From NCBI GenBank assembly GCA_964577615.1, contig CAZNZW010000003.1:41334-105333 (forward strand): a stretch of DNA of 64,000 nt. The letters are read 5' to 3'. Position 1 is the stretch's first letter, and each line of letters opens with the position of its first letter. The DNA comes from QNYZ01 sp964577615 (lineage in GTDB: Bacteria > Desulfobacterota > Desulfobacteria > Desulfobacterales > QNYZ01). The translations under genes and the position numbers were made by a program. The notes under the pieces are model-generated. The model made no database searches, had not been told where the DNA came from, and saw only the letters and a list, made by a program, of their open reading frames with translations. Of the stretch, positions 48,563-58,025 are shown in pieces.

Positions 48563-50230
48563 ATGGAACAAGGACGTGTATTTATTGCCATCGTCCTGTC
48601 ATTGCTTGTTTTTATCGGCTGGGATTACTTTTTCGTCAGCCGAACGCCCAAAACCCCCAAGCCGGTCGCCGGGAACCATTCACCAGAGAAAGCCGCTTCG
48701 GAAGCGACCCCTTCTCCTGCGGTTCAGCCGGCGAAAACCGAAGCTCAGCCGACCCCTGCAGCGAATCCCGAGACGCCCCTCAAGGCCGGCGCCACCGGCC
48801 GAACGATAATCGTTAAAACACCGCTGTACACGGTTGACCTGTCCGAAAATGGTGGAAACATTACCGGATTCACATTAATGCGATACCGGGAAACCATTGC
48901 CAAAAATTCACCTTTCAAACAGCTGATATCGAAAAAAAATGCTTTTGGCACGGTGCGACTGGATCTACCCGGCATGAACATGAAAGGCGCCACTTATCAG
49001 ACGGATACCCAGGACACCGAGATTGCCGTCGAAGGCCAGAGCCGGCCCCTGACATTTATCGGCCATCTTCCCGATGGAATCATTGTGGAAAAAACCTATT
49101 CCTTTTCACCGGATACGTATCTGATCGACCTGACTGTGACGATTAAAAATGCCAGTGATCATCCGGTTTCGGTGAAACCCGTCATCTCGCTGCTCAAATA
49201 CGAGGGGCCCGAGAAAAAAACGCGCTATGGTTTTACCGGCCCAAGCGGATACGTCAACGGCAGCCTCGAGCAGGTAAAAAAGAAAAAAATTGCCGAACGG
49301 GTCAGCTTTACGGGCCCTGTCGAATGGATCGCCATCCAGGATCGATACTTTGTGACCAGCATTATTCCGGCCAGCCCGGATAAGATGGCCATGCAGGTAT
49401 CTCTGCAGAATTCGGTTTATATTCGCAACGAACTCGTTTCTCCGGCGACCCCGGTTAACCCCAATGCCGAAAACAAATTTTCGTACCAGCTTTTTTTCGG
49501 CCCCAAAAGCTTGAAACTGCTCAAAAGCTACAACCACCACCTGTCGAAGATCATCAACTTCGGCTGGTTTGACATCCTGGCCAAACCCCTGTTGTGGCTG
49601 ATGAATTTTATATACGCCCACATCATTGCCAACTATGGCATCGCTATTATTATTCTGACGCTGATCACCAAAGTATTGCTCTGGCCGCTGGGTCAAAAAA
49701 GCTACAAATCGATGAACGCCATGAAAAAACTGCAGCCACTGACAGCGGAGATTAAGGAAAAATACAAAGACGACAAGAAAAGAATGAACGAAGAGGTCAT
49801 GGCGCTCTATCGGTCTTACAAAGTCAACCCCATGGGCGGGTGTCTCCCCATGGTGGTCCAGATCCCTGTCTTTTTCGGATTGTACCGGATGCTCTATGGC
49901 GCCATCGAACTCCGGCATGCCCCGTTTTTTGGCTGGATCAACGATCTGTCCGCACCGGACCGGCTGTTCCATTTCAGCTATGCCATTCCATTTATGCAGC
50001 CGCCGTACGGGATTCCGGTTTTGACCCTGATCATGGGCGTTACCATGTTTCTGCAGCAGAAACTGCAACCCGCCATGGGGGATGCCGCACAGGCAAAAAT
50101 GATGATGTTAATGCCGGTTTTTTTCACCTTTATTTTTGTCAACTTTCCAGCCGGACTGGTTTTATACTGGCTGGTAAACAATGTCTTCTCCATCCTCCAG
50201 CAACGCTTTGCCCAGAGCCCGGGACAATAA
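48563..50230 (+). CDS. yidC: Membrane protein insertase YidC
   Basis: 555 residues of the Gram-negative type: an N-terminal anchor (about 6-24), an alanine/proline-rich linker, a large periplasmic beta-super-sandwich domain (about 75-340), then five helices with NYGIAIIILTLITKVLLWPLGQKSYKSM, the cytoplasmic helical hairpin (KEKYKDDKKRMNEEVMALYR), and MGGCLPMVVQIPVFFGLYRML. It inserts inner-membrane proteins alone or with Sec. AGGAGCGTATT precedes its ATG. Confidence 0.96.
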   Translation: MEQGRVFIAIVLSLLVFIGWDYFFVSRTPKTPKPVAGNHSPEKAASEATPSPAVQPAKTEAQPTPAANPETPLKAGATGRTIIVKTPLYTVDLSENGGNITGFTLMRYRETIAKNSPFKQLISKKNAFGTVRLDLPGMNMKGATYQTDTQDTEIAVEGQSRPLTFIGHLPDGIIVEKTYSFSPDTYLIDLTVTIKNASDHPVSVKPVISLLKYEGPEKKTRYGFTGPSGYVNGSLEQVKKKKIAERVSFTGPVEWIAIQDRYFVTSIIPASPDKMAMQVSLQNSVYIRNELVSPATPVNPNAENKFSYQLFFGPKSLKLLKSYNHHLSKIINFGWFDILAKPLLWLMNFIYAHIIANYGIAIIILTLITKVLLWPLGQKSYKSMNAMKKLQPLTAEIKEKYKDDKKRMNEEVMALYRSYKVNPMGGCLPMVVQIPVFFGLYRMLYGAIELRHAPFFGWINDLSAPDRLFHFSYAIPFMQPPYGIPVLTLIMGVTMFLQQKLQPAMGDAAQAKMMMLMPVFFTFIFVNFPAGLVLYWLVNNVFSILQQRFAQSPGQ

Positions 50231-50258
50231 AAATACCCGGTAGAGTCCATCAGGGAGA

Positions 50259-51128
50259 ATGATTGTGACACAATTGGAATTTCAAGCAAAAAATGTCAAG
50301 AAAGCCGTCGCCAAGGCCTGTAAAGAATTAAACATTAAAGCGACAGACCTCAAATATCAGATTAATTCATACGGATCATCTGGAATTTTTGGCCTGGTCG
50401 GAGCCCGCAGGGCAAAGATCTCCGTAACAATCCCATCGGATCATTCGCCAGCGTCTCCCCGCCGGCCGAATCGGCCGAAAAAGGCAGAACGGTCTCCCGT
50501 TTCCGTTGAAACAGAAGCGGACGCGCCATCAGTATCGCAGCCGTCTGAATCTGCACCGCCGGAAACGACCGTGGTATCCACCGGGCCGGATTCAGCAGGA
50601 GATACGGCCCGCCCCAGTGCATCCTCCGTGTCCGAAGCGATCGATCTGGCCGATGTTTCCGAGCAGGGCCGGATTTTTCTGCAGCGCCTGACCGATGCCA
50701 TCACACCGGACACCGCCATCGCCTGCACTGCCGATCAAAACAAAATTTCTTACAATATAACGGACGGAAACCCGGCTGTTTTAATCGGTAAACATGGCCA
50801 GACCCTGGAGGCATTGCAATATTTAACCGAAAAAGCCGTCAACCGCAAAGTCGACCAGCGGATCATCGTTGAAGTGGATGTGGCCGAATATCAGGCCAAG
50901 CGGCGGGAAAAGTTGATTGATCAGGCCCGGCGCATGGCCGACAAGGCCGCCTCAAACGGCAGATCAGTGACAATCGGCCCCATGAGTCCCCAGGATCGCC
51001 GAATTGTCCATTTAACCCTCAAACCCGATGCCCGCGTTCGCACGCAAAGTATCGGCCGGGGCATCACGCGCAAATTAACGATCCACCCCAAGAAGAAACG
51101 TCGGCAGCCCGGCGGCCGTCAATCATGA
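50259..51128 (+). CDS. Jag/KhpB RNA-binding protein (Jag_N, KH, R3H)
   Basis: 289 residues. Jag_N domain at 1-55 (EFQAKNVKKAVAKACKELNI, GSSGIFGLVGARRA), a Ser/Pro-rich acidic linker (about 60-135), a KH domain with GKHGQTLEALQYL, and a C-terminal R3H domain (DRRIVHLTL, R-x3-H). GTG 50265 has better ribosome-site spacing than ATG 50259. KhpB works with KhpA in RNA binding and cell-envelope control. It closes the rpmH-rnpA-yidD-yidC-jag block; the often-following mnmE is absent here. Confidence 0.9.
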   Translation: MIVTQLEFQAKNVKKAVAKACKELNIKATDLKYQINSYGSSGIFGLVGARRAKISVTIPSDHSPASPRRPNRPKKAERSPVSVETEADAPSVSQPSESAPPETTVVSTGPDSAGDTARPSASSVSEAIDLADVSEQGRIFLQRLTDAITPDTAIACTADQNKISYNITDGNPAVLIGKHGQTLEALQYLTEKAVNRKVDQRIIVEVDVAEYQAKRREKLIDQARRMADKAASNGRSVTIGPMSPQDRRIVHLTLKPDARVRTQSIGRGITRKLTIHPKKKRRQPGGRQS

Positions 51129-51179
51129 CCGCCGGTTATTAAAGAACCGACCCGCCAGTCGTTCCCGGTCCACAGGAGG

Positions 51180-52016
51180 TCAGGTACCGGTTTGACCATA
51201 AAGCGTCCGGGCCAGCCGGTCGATCATGTCGATACGGCGGACGGCGTCTGCGGCACCTTCGACGGGAATCCGAATTCCCCGCAGCATTAACGTCTCCAAA
51301 TTATCGGTTGCCCGCATTTTCTCAAGCGCCAGTGCGGATTGCGCCGCCGTCACCCAGCGGCGTTTTTCCGTCATCAACTGTTCATAGCCACTTTCCCCGG
51401 CACCGGTTCGACTGGCCAGTTCGACAATAAACCCGAAACAGTCGGTAAAATCCGGTTGCCCGACGTCGAAAGCATCCAAAAAACGGCACAGCAGACGGGA
51501 CCCGGCGGAACCGCATGGCAGGCCGGTATTGCGCAGCCGAATGTAAAGCATTGTTTTCCGGTCAAGTCCGGCGCACCGCTCAATGGCCTGCCGCAGGGAT
51601 GGATCCGGCCGCCAGCAGATGTGCAGCCGTCGGACAAAGCGCTCGGCCGCCGATGTCGCCAGGGGGACTGCCACGCATCCCTGCCACACGGGGAATTCAA
51701 CGGGCACCACAGGTATATTTGCGGCCAGGCCACCGGACACCCGGGCTTCGTCCGGGGACGAAAAATCATGTGTGCCGAGAAACGGTTCCAGAGCTAACTG
51801 GAACCGGTCATCGGGGAAAAGAAGAAGATCGGCAAGCGCATCCCGGTCTTCGTTGGTTTCATCCGCAAGAATTTTCTGCAACTGCCCAAGTGACTGGCAG
51901 TCAAATGTCGTGGCGACGAAATCGGTCACCGTCTGGTCGGCCGCCAGACCCTGTAAAAGCAGGGACAGAAGGCGGTCGACGAGCGCCTGGCAGTGACCGT
52001 TGCTTCCGGAGATCAT
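51180..52016 (-). CDS. Protein of unknown function
   Basis: 278 residues, soluble, no signal peptide, five or six scattered cysteines. The chain is mixed: a helical N-terminus (ALVDRLLSLLLQGLAAD), a hydrophobic middle (LAANIPVVPVEFPVWQGCVAVPLATSAAERFVRRLHI), KTMLYIRLRNTGLPCG, then a helical C-terminus ending ALEKMRATDNLETLMLRG. I recognise no family or active site. It lies nine bases after the MBL-fold gene as the last member of the leftward group, so it may relate to its product. Confidence 0.55.
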   Translation of the reverse strand: MISGSNGHCQALVDRLLSLLLQGLAADQTVTDFVATTFDCQSLGQLQKILADETNEDRDALADLLLFPDDRFQLALEPFLGTHDFSSPDEARVSGGLAANIPVVPVEFPVWQGCVAVPLATSAAERFVRRLHICWRPDPSLRQAIERCAGLDRKTMLYIRLRNTGLPCGSAGSRLLCRFLDAFDVGQPDFTDCFGFIVELASRTGAGESGYEQLMTEKRRWVTAAQSALALEKMRATDNLETLMLRGIRIPVEGAADAVRRIDMIDRLARTLYGQTGT

Positions 52017-52025
52017 TTCGCCCGC

Positions 52026-52865
52026 CTATCCTTCCAGAACGGATCCGACGCTGCCGAAAAAGAAACGGTCTTCTCCCAGCCGGTTATACAGGGTGGCCGC
52101 CTTGGCCAGGCCTGTACAATGAGATACGCCCAGCCGTTCGATATGGAACTGATCAATGGCCGCAATGGTTTCGTCAAACTGGTTTCCGCTTGAAAAGCCC
52201 AGGTGCGTACCACCGATAATGGCATAAATCCGATCGCGTCCCAGCTGATCCAGTACGTAACGGATAATATTGACCATTCCGGCATGGGCGCATCCCAGAA
52301 CCAGGATCAGCCCCTTGTCACTGTCGATGACCAGAGATAAATCGTCATCAATGGGGTCGGGGTGGATCGGGTCCGTATCCGGTGGATACACCGTCATGTT
52401 GGGGTCACTTTTTTCAAAACCGGTTGAACGGGGGATTTCACCGGTCAGATAAATGCCCGGGCCGATGGGGGTCATTTCCCGGCTGAGCTTGAACCGGGCG
52501 CCCAGCGATTCGAGAAACGGCCGACGATATGGAATCCCGATATACCGCTTTGCGCCGTCTTTGGCCCAGAACCGATCGAAAAACATGGACGGATGGCCGT
52601 AAACATCCACCGCCCCTTTGAGTTTCAGGACGGCGGGCAATCCGCCGGTATGGTCATAATGGCCGTGGCTGATCATGATGGCCTTTATTTTTTTTAAATC
52701 TTTGCCCAGCGCCAGCGCATTGGAGACAATGCCCATTCCCTGACCGGTATCAAAGAGGTAATCTCCCTTTTCCGTTTCAACCAGACAGGCAAACCCATGT
52801 TCCCCCACGATACCGAAGGGGATTTCAACCGAATTTTCACACAGAATTGTTACGCGTGTTTTCAT
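52026..52865 (-). CDS. MBL-fold metallohydrolase
   Basis: 279 residues. Metallo-beta-lactamase fold with SHGHYDHTGG (about residues 65-74) as the main zinc motif, GCAHAGMVNI and GGTHLGF supplying further ligands. This version (N-terminal TILCENSVEIPFGIVGEHGFACLVE) belongs with the archaeal/anaerobe group often annotated as dihydropterin-ribofuranosyl-aminobenzene phosphate synthase-like; that specific reaction should not be assumed. Its ATG overlaps the pseudouridine synthase stop by four bases. Confidence 0.85.
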   Translation of the reverse strand: MKTRVTILCENSVEIPFGIVGEHGFACLVETEKGDYLFDTGQGMGIVSNALALGKDLKKIKAIMISHGHYDHTGGLPAVLKLKGAVDVYGHPSMFFDRFWAKDGAKRYIGIPYRRPFLESLGARFKLSREMTPIGPGIYLTGEIPRSTGFEKSDPNMTVYPPDTDPIHPDPIDDDLSLVIDSDKGLILVLGCAHAGMVNIIRYVLDQLGRDRIYAIIGGTHLGFSSGNQFDETIAAIDQFHIERLGVSHCTGLAKAATLYNRLGEDRFFFGSVGSVLEG

Positions 52866-53872
52866 TTTTCCTCCTTTGTGCGGAATAGGAATGCTTCGTT
52901 GGATGCCAGCGGTCCATTACCCGTATTCAAGGCATCGATAACAGCGGCCATGTCCGGGGGAACCGGTGCTTCGAACCGCACCCTTTTCCCCGTGGACGGA
53001 TGAGTAAATCCAAGGCAGCGGGCGTGCAGCATCTGGCGGGGAATTCGGATGCGTCGGCCAGGGCCGGTGTCGAGGGTGTGAATATTCCGGCGGGGGCCAT
53101 ATACCGCATCGCCAACCACCGGATGGCCCAGCGCATTGAGATGCACCCGGATCTGATGGGTGCGGCCGGTTTTCAGGTGGAGCCGAACCAGAGTTGCCGA
53201 CGGATACCGTCGGACCACCTGCCAGAGCGTCCGTGCCCGCCGCGACCGTCGCCCGTGGACAGTCATTTGTTTTCGATTCACCGGATGTCGGCCGATGGGC
53301 TGGTCAATTTCTCCGGTTTCGTCCAGCCTCCGGCCGCTGGCCAGGGCAAGATATTCCTTATGCACGGTACGAGCCTTGAACTGGGCTGAAATATGCTGGT
53401 GGGCTGCGTCATTCAGGGCGACGACCAGGCACCCGGACGTATCTTTGTCGAGCCGGTGGACAATTCCCGGCCGCATGCGCCCACCCACCGCAAAAATATC
53501 CGGAAAGTGGTAAAGCAGACCGTGCACCAGAGTCCCGGTTTTGTGCCCGGGCGCCGGATGGACCACCAGGCCCGGCGGTTTATTGACCGTGATAATATCA
53601 TCATCCCGGTAAAGAATTTCCAGGGAAATATCTTCAGGGATGATCTCCTCTGGATCGGGCGGGGGGAAGCGGCCCCGGATCTCATCGCCGGAATGAACAG
53701 GCTGTGCCGGTTTAACCACCCGGTCTTTGATACGGATGAAGCCGTCCTTAATCAGGCCGGCGGCCTGGGTCCGTGAACATGTGGGATAATGGCCGACAAT
53801 AACCATATCCAGGCGAAGACCGTCTTCGGCCCGGGTGGCGGTGAAGCGGATATCACCTGTATGGGTCTGCAT
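52862..53872 (-). CDS. RluD-like pseudouridine synthase
   Basis: 336 residues. N-terminal S4 RNA-binding domain (LDMVIVGHYPTCSRTQAAGLIKDGFIRI) and a RluA-family catalytic domain with the HRLDKDTSGCLVVA motif, whose Asp is the nucleophile, then GRTHQIRVHLNALGHPVVGD. The S4 fusion and length fit RluD/RluC-type enzymes that modify 23S rRNA. Which uridines are modified cannot be told. It lies 12 bases after carD. Confidence 0.9.
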   Translation of the reverse strand: MQTHTGDIRFTATRAEDGLRLDMVIVGHYPTCSRTQAAGLIKDGFIRIKDRVVKPAQPVHSGDEIRGRFPPPDPEEIIPEDISLEILYRDDDIITVNKPPGLVVHPAPGHKTGTLVHGLLYHFPDIFAVGGRMRPGIVHRLDKDTSGCLVVALNDAAHQHISAQFKARTVHKEYLALASGRRLDETGEIDQPIGRHPVNRKQMTVHGRRSRRARTLWQVVRRYPSATLVRLHLKTGRTHQIRVHLNALGHPVVGDAVYGPRRNIHTLDTGPGRRIRIPRQMLHARCLGFTHPSTGKRVRFEAPVPPDMAAVIDALNTGNGPLASNEAFLFRTKEEK

Positions 53873-53884
53873 GGCTGATGAGGG

Positions 53885-54439
53885 TCAGCTGTCTGGGGTC
53901 TCGGGGGGAGGGAACAGGGCCGTTATTTCGGATTGAACCGTTTCTTCGGTAACTTCCCGGGCCGTTGAGATTTCTTTTACCAAAAGGGTCTGGGCCGTGT
54001 CGTAAAGCTTACGCTCGCCGAAGGACAGGTCTTTGGTGTGCTTGAGCAACGACAGATCCCGGTATACCTCGGCCACATCACGCAACGAGCCGGTTTTGAT
54101 CTTGTCCATGTATTCCCGGTACCGCCGGTTCCAGGTCTGGCTCTCGCTGGCCGAGTCGACGCCGGTGGTCATTACCTCAAAAATTTTGGGGACGTCTTTT
54201 TTATCGATGACATCGCGCAGGCCGACCTGGCTGACATTGGCTGTCGGAATCATGATGGTCATGCCGCTCTCGATGACCTTCAGGATATAAAAATCCTGTT
54301 TTTTGCCGTTGATATCACGGCTTTCCACGGAGTCAATCCGGCCAACGCCATGCGCGGGGTAGACCGCCAGATCGCCCACGCAAAATTCCTTTTTGCCGTT
54401 GTCGTTCTCATCTGTGGGGGGAGTCAAATTTTCACTCAT
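53885..54439 (-). CDS. CarD-family transcriptional regulator
   Basis: 184 residues from ATG 54439, where MSENLTPP begins a normal CarD-like chain; no good ribosome site is visible. The N-terminal CarD/TRCF RNA polymerase-interacting domain reads FCVGDLAVYPAHGVGRIDSVESRDINGKKQDFYILKV. The C-terminal helical domain (SQTWNRRYREYMDKIKTGSLRDVAEVYRDL, then SFGERKLYDTAQTLLVKEIS) contacts promoter DNA upstream of the -10. It stabilises open complexes, often at rRNA promoters. A terminator upstream separates it from hppA. Confidence 0.93.
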   Translation of the reverse strand: MSENLTPPTDENDNGKKEFCVGDLAVYPAHGVGRIDSVESRDINGKKQDFYILKVIESGMTIMIPTANVSQVGLRDVIDKKDVPKIFEVMTTGVDSASESQTWNRRYREYMDKIKTGSLRDVAEVYRDLSLLKHTKDLSFGERKLYDTAQTLLVKEISTAREVTEETVQSEITALFPPPETPDS

Positions 54440-54525
54440 TATTAACACCGATAATAGCTGAAAGTAGGTATGGATTAATATGACTATCTGTACTGTTTTA
54501 ACACGATCCCTGTATTTAATCAAAT

Positions 54526-54560
54526 AAAAAAGGGCCGGCGTTCGGCGCCGGCCCTTTTTT
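54526..54560. terminator. Symmetric intrinsic terminator between hppA and carD
   Basis: A perfect 15-bp stem (54526-54540 with 54546-54560) whose ends are A6 and T6, with a TTCGG loop. It works on either strand; the relevant one is minus, 30 bases after the hppA stop. Confidence 0.92.
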
Positions 54561-54590
54561 CTCATAACTTCAATTATCAGGAAATACCGC

Positions 54591-56612
54591 TTACATCAAA
54601 AACGGTACCATCAATAACGCCACAACATTCAAGATCTTGATCATCGGATTGACAGCCGGTCCCGCGGTATCTTTATAGGGGTCGCCGACGGTATCACCGG
54701 TGACGGCCGCTTTATGGGCATCGCTGCCTTTGCCGCCCAGATGACCATCTTCAATGTATTTCTTGGCATTGTCCCAGGCCGCGCCACCGGTGGTCATGGA
54801 CAGGGCCACAAAAACGCCGGTAACAATGGAACCGATCAACAGACCGCCCAAGGCGATTTTGCCAAGAAAAATGCCTACAATGATCGGTGCGATAACAGGC
54901 AGCAGCGCCGGTACCAGCATCTCTTTGAGAGCAAACTTGGTGACGATATCCACACAGGCACCATAATCCGGTTTGGCGGTGCCTTCCATAATGCCGGGAA
55001 TCTCACGGAACTGGCGTCGGACCTCTTCAACCACCGCACCACCGGCGTTTCCCACGGCCTTCATGGCAATGGATGCGAAAAGATACGGAAGCAGACCACC
55101 GATAAAAAGACCAATAATGACATTGACGTCGGCCAGGTCAAACCGCAATCCTTCTGTACCGCCATGAAGCGAAAATTCCTGTACATATGCGGCAAACAGA
55201 ACCAGCGCGGCCAGCCCGGCGGACCCGATGGCATAGCCTTTGGTTACGGCCTTGGTTGTATTGCCCACCGCGTCCAGCGGATCGGTGACGGCACGGACAC
55301 TCTCATCCATATCAGCCATTTCAGCAATACCACCCGCGTTATCGGTAATCGGACCATATGCGTCGATGGCGATAACCATACCCGTCATGGACAGCATCGA
55401 CATGGCGGCCATTGCAATGCCATAAAGCCCGCCAAAATGATAGGCCAGATAAATAGCCGTGCAGATGGCCAGCACCGGTGCCGCCGTTGCCTGCATGGAG
55501 ACGGCCAGCCCGGCGATAATATTGGTGCCGTGTCCCGTGGTTGATGCCTGGGCGATGCTTTTCACGGGGTTGTAAATACCGGTGTAATATTCAGTGATGA
55601 TGACAATCACCACGGTCAGTACGAGGCCGGTCAGGGTGCAGTAGTAGATATTCATGGCCGACAGATCACCCAGATCGCCCATGAATTTATTGGCGGCATA
55701 GTAAAACGCCACGGCGGCAATGATGGCGGCGCCAAACATTCCTTTGTACAGGGCGCCCATGATATATTCGCTCTTTCCCAGACGGACAAAAAAGATGGCG
55801 ATAATGGAGGCGATAATGGAGATGGCGCCAAGAATCAGTGGAAATTCAATGGCCATCTGGTTTTTGGGAAACAGCAGCGAGCCGATCAGCATGGCCGCCA
55901 CCGCAGTGACCGCATACGTCTCAAACAGGTCAGCCGCCATTCCCGCACAGTCGCCCACATTGTCACCGACATTATCGGCGATCGTGGCCGGGTTGCGCGG
56001 GTCGTCTTCCGGAATCCCGGCTTCGACCTTACCCACCAGGTCGGCACCGACATCGGCCCCCTTGGTAAAAATACCGCCGCCCAGCCGGGCGAAAATAGAG
56101 ATCAGGCTGCCGCCAAATCCCAGCGCGACCAGGGTCATGACATCGTGTGTCACGGTATAATAACCGGCAACGGCAGTCAGTGCCAGACCAGCGACAATCA
56201 TACCCGTGACGGATCCACCCCGAAATGCCATCGACAGCCCGGCCGCCATTCCCTTGCGGGCCGCTTCAGCTGTCCGGACGTTGGCCAGGACCGATACCCG
56301 CATCCCGATATATCCGGCCATAAAAGAAGACACGGCACCGACCAGAAAACCAATCGCGGTTCGGGCCCCCATGGTATAAAAAATAATGCCGAAGATAATA
56401 ATCCCGGCAATGCCCATGCTTTTCATCTGACGATTGAGATACGCAACCGCGCCTTCCTTGATGGCGCTGGCAATCTCCTGCATTTTATCATTTCCGGCAG
56501 GCGCGCCTTTTACGATTATTGCCAGAATGAGCGAAAACAATACCCCGACGACGCCGACCAGGGTACATGTCAATGGGATATTTCCTGTTACGATATTTAG
56601 TACAGAATCCAT
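54591..56612 (-). CDS. hppA: Membrane-bound proton-pumping pyrophosphatase (K+-independent type)
   Basis: 673 residues from ATG 56612 (GGAGGG site), about 16 membrane helices. It hydrolyses pyrophosphate and pumps H+ (or Na+). Signatures: GGGIFTKGADVGADLVGKVEAGIPEDDPRNPATIADNVGDNVGDCAG for the Mg-PPi site (seen in pieces near residues 180-225), and DNAGGIAEM. In VGNTTKAVTKGYA the position that is Ala in K+-dependent enzymes is Lys, which marks a K+-independent H+ pump. It saves energy from biosynthetic or activation-derived PPi, useful in sulfate activation, though that link is inferred. Confidence 0.94.
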   Translation of the reverse strand: MDSVLNIVTGNIPLTCTLVGVVGVLFSLILAIIVKGAPAGNDKMQEIASAIKEGAVAYLNRQMKSMGIAGIIIFGIIFYTMGARTAIGFLVGAVSSFMAGYIGMRVSVLANVRTAEAARKGMAAGLSMAFRGGSVTGMIVAGLALTAVAGYYTVTHDVMTLVALGFGGSLISIFARLGGGIFTKGADVGADLVGKVEAGIPEDDPRNPATIADNVGDNVGDCAGMAADLFETYAVTAVAAMLIGSLLFPKNQMAIEFPLILGAISIIASIIAIFFVRLGKSEYIMGALYKGMFGAAIIAAVAFYYAANKFMGDLGDLSAMNIYYCTLTGLVLTVVIVIITEYYTGIYNPVKSIAQASTTGHGTNIIAGLAVSMQATAAPVLAICTAIYLAYHFGGLYGIAMAAMSMLSMTGMVIAIDAYGPITDNAGGIAEMADMDESVRAVTDPLDAVGNTTKAVTKGYAIGSAGLAALVLFAAYVQEFSLHGGTEGLRFDLADVNVIIGLFIGGLLPYLFASIAMKAVGNAGGAVVEEVRRQFREIPGIMEGTAKPDYGACVDIVTKFALKEMLVPALLPVIAPIIVGIFLGKIALGGLLIGSIVTGVFVALSMTTGGAAWDNAKKYIEDGHLGGKGSDAHKAAVTGDTVGDPYKDTAGPAVNPMIKILNVVALLMVPFLM

Positions 56613-56643
56613 TTTACCCTCCATCTCGAAATTGATTAACAAA

Positions 56644-57228
56644 TCACATCTTTTGACCGTTAAACCTGTTCATCGCCGCCAATGTTCCCTCGCTGAGCAT
56701 CACCTGGACCGCCTCGGTCGCCCGTTCAATCGTCTTTCGCAGGAGTTCCCGCTCAGATGATTCAAAAGGCCTCAGTACGTGTTCCGTCACATCGATCCCG
56801 GGCAACGGCCGCCCGACACCAATACGCAACCGATTGAACGCGTCACCTCCAAACGCTTCCATGATGGATCTCAAACCGTTATGACCGCCGCTGCCTCCTT
56901 TCTTTTTAATTTTTATCGTCCCCAATGCAAGGTCGATATCGTCGTGCACGATGATCAAGTCTTCGTACTTAAAAGATTGTCGTTCCACCAGTTTTTGTGT
57001 TGGCGGACCGCTTAGATTCATATAAGCCAACGGTCTGCCCAGGCAAACCGTCATCCTGTCCAGCGTCCGGCACCCGAATTCGATATCCTTCAGTTTACCG
57101 CCAAGCGTGATGTGCCACTGAGCCGCCAGCGCATCGACAACCATGAAACCCACATTATGGCGTGTTTTTCGATATTTTCGCCCGGGATTTCCCAGTCCGA
57201 CCACCAGGTGCCTGTCCCGGGTATTCAT
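56644..57228 (-). CDS. pth: Peptidyl-tRNA hydrolase
   Basis: 194 residues. VVGLGNPGRKYRKTRHNVGF holds the catalytic His (HNVGF), YMNLSG binds the peptide, and VHDDIDLALG supplies the Asp. It frees tRNAs from prematurely released peptidyl-tRNA. It sits between rplY and hppA in the common ispE-prs-rplY-pth order. Confidence 0.96.
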   Translation of the reverse strand: MNTRDRHLVVGLGNPGRKYRKTRHNVGFMVVDALAAQWHITLGGKLKDIEFGCRTLDRMTVCLGRPLAYMNLSGPPTQKLVERQSFKYEDLIIVHDDIDLALGTIKIKKKGGSGGHNGLRSIMEAFGGDAFNRLRIGVGRPLPGIDVTEHVLRPFESSERELLRKTIERATEAVQVMLSEGTLAAMNRFNGQKM

Positions 57229-57255
57229 TTGGCGCCGTTTGGGTCAGCAGATTGT

Positions 57256-57933
57256 TCAGGCGTCTTTGGTTTCGGCATCGCTATCGGCACCGTCAGCGTC
57301 AGCGCCTTCTTCGGCTTCGACGTCGCCTTCCTCGCCTTCAATTTCTTCATCCTCAGGCTCTTCAACTTCCATGGCGGCGCTGACAACCGTCATGACGGTA
57401 AAATCACTTTCCGTGTTAATTTCAACGCCTTCGGGCAACGGGATCGATTTAACATGAAGCGAGTCGCCAATATCCAGATCGGAAATATCCACTTCAATTA
57501 CATCCGGTATCCGGGACGGCAGACAGGTCACTTCCAGTTCCCGGCGAATGATCTGCAGCATGCCGCCTTCCTCAACTCCCTTGGATTTACCAGTGATTTC
57601 CACCTGAACCGTAACTGTAATCTGTTTGTTCAAATCGATTTCATAAAAATCGGCATGGATCAGGGCTTCGGTTGTGGGGTGCGTCTGCAGCTCTTTGATC
57701 ATCACTGATTTTGAATAGGTATCTCCGTTATGGATAACCAGGTCCAGAATTGTCTGACCGGACGCCGTCGTTTTGAAAATTTTCTCCAGCTCCTTGACGT
57801 CTATGGATAAAGAAACCGGATCGATGCCCGGGCCGTAAAGCACCGCCGGCATTCGGCCGGCAGCGCGAAGCACGCGCGCGGGGCCGTTACCTGTTTCAGT
57901 ACGGACATTGGCGTTTAGTTTAATGAGTTCCAA
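57256..57933 (-). CDS. rplY: 50S ribosomal protein L25/Ctc
   Basis: 225 residues with a TTG start at 57933, well supported by AGGAGG nine bases upstream; the sequence ELIKLNANVRTETGNGPARVLR is a normal L25 N-terminus. This is the long Ctc form: the 5S rRNA-binding domain (1-95) plus the TL5 C-terminal domain (VEVDISDLDIGDSLHVKSI). The last 35 residues are strongly acidic (EEPEDEEIEGEEGDVEAEEG). Gene order places it between prs and pth. Confidence 0.94.
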   Translation of the reverse strand: MELIKLNANVRTETGNGPARVLRAAGRMPAVLYGPGIDPVSLSIDVKELEKIFKTTASGQTILDLVIHNGDTYSKSVMIKELQTHPTTEALIHADFYEIDLNKQITVTVQVEITGKSKGVEEGGMLQIIRRELEVTCLPSRIPDVIEVDISDLDIGDSLHVKSIPLPEGVEINTESDFTVMTVVSAAMEVEEPEDEEIEGEEGDVEAEEGADADGADSDAETKDA

Positions 57934-58025
57934 GAATAATACCTCCTGTTTGAAAATACTCTTTTTCAGTTTTTTATAAGTCAGATGCGCCCGGGGCCTG
58001 TTATTTCAAGCCCAGGAAGCCATAG

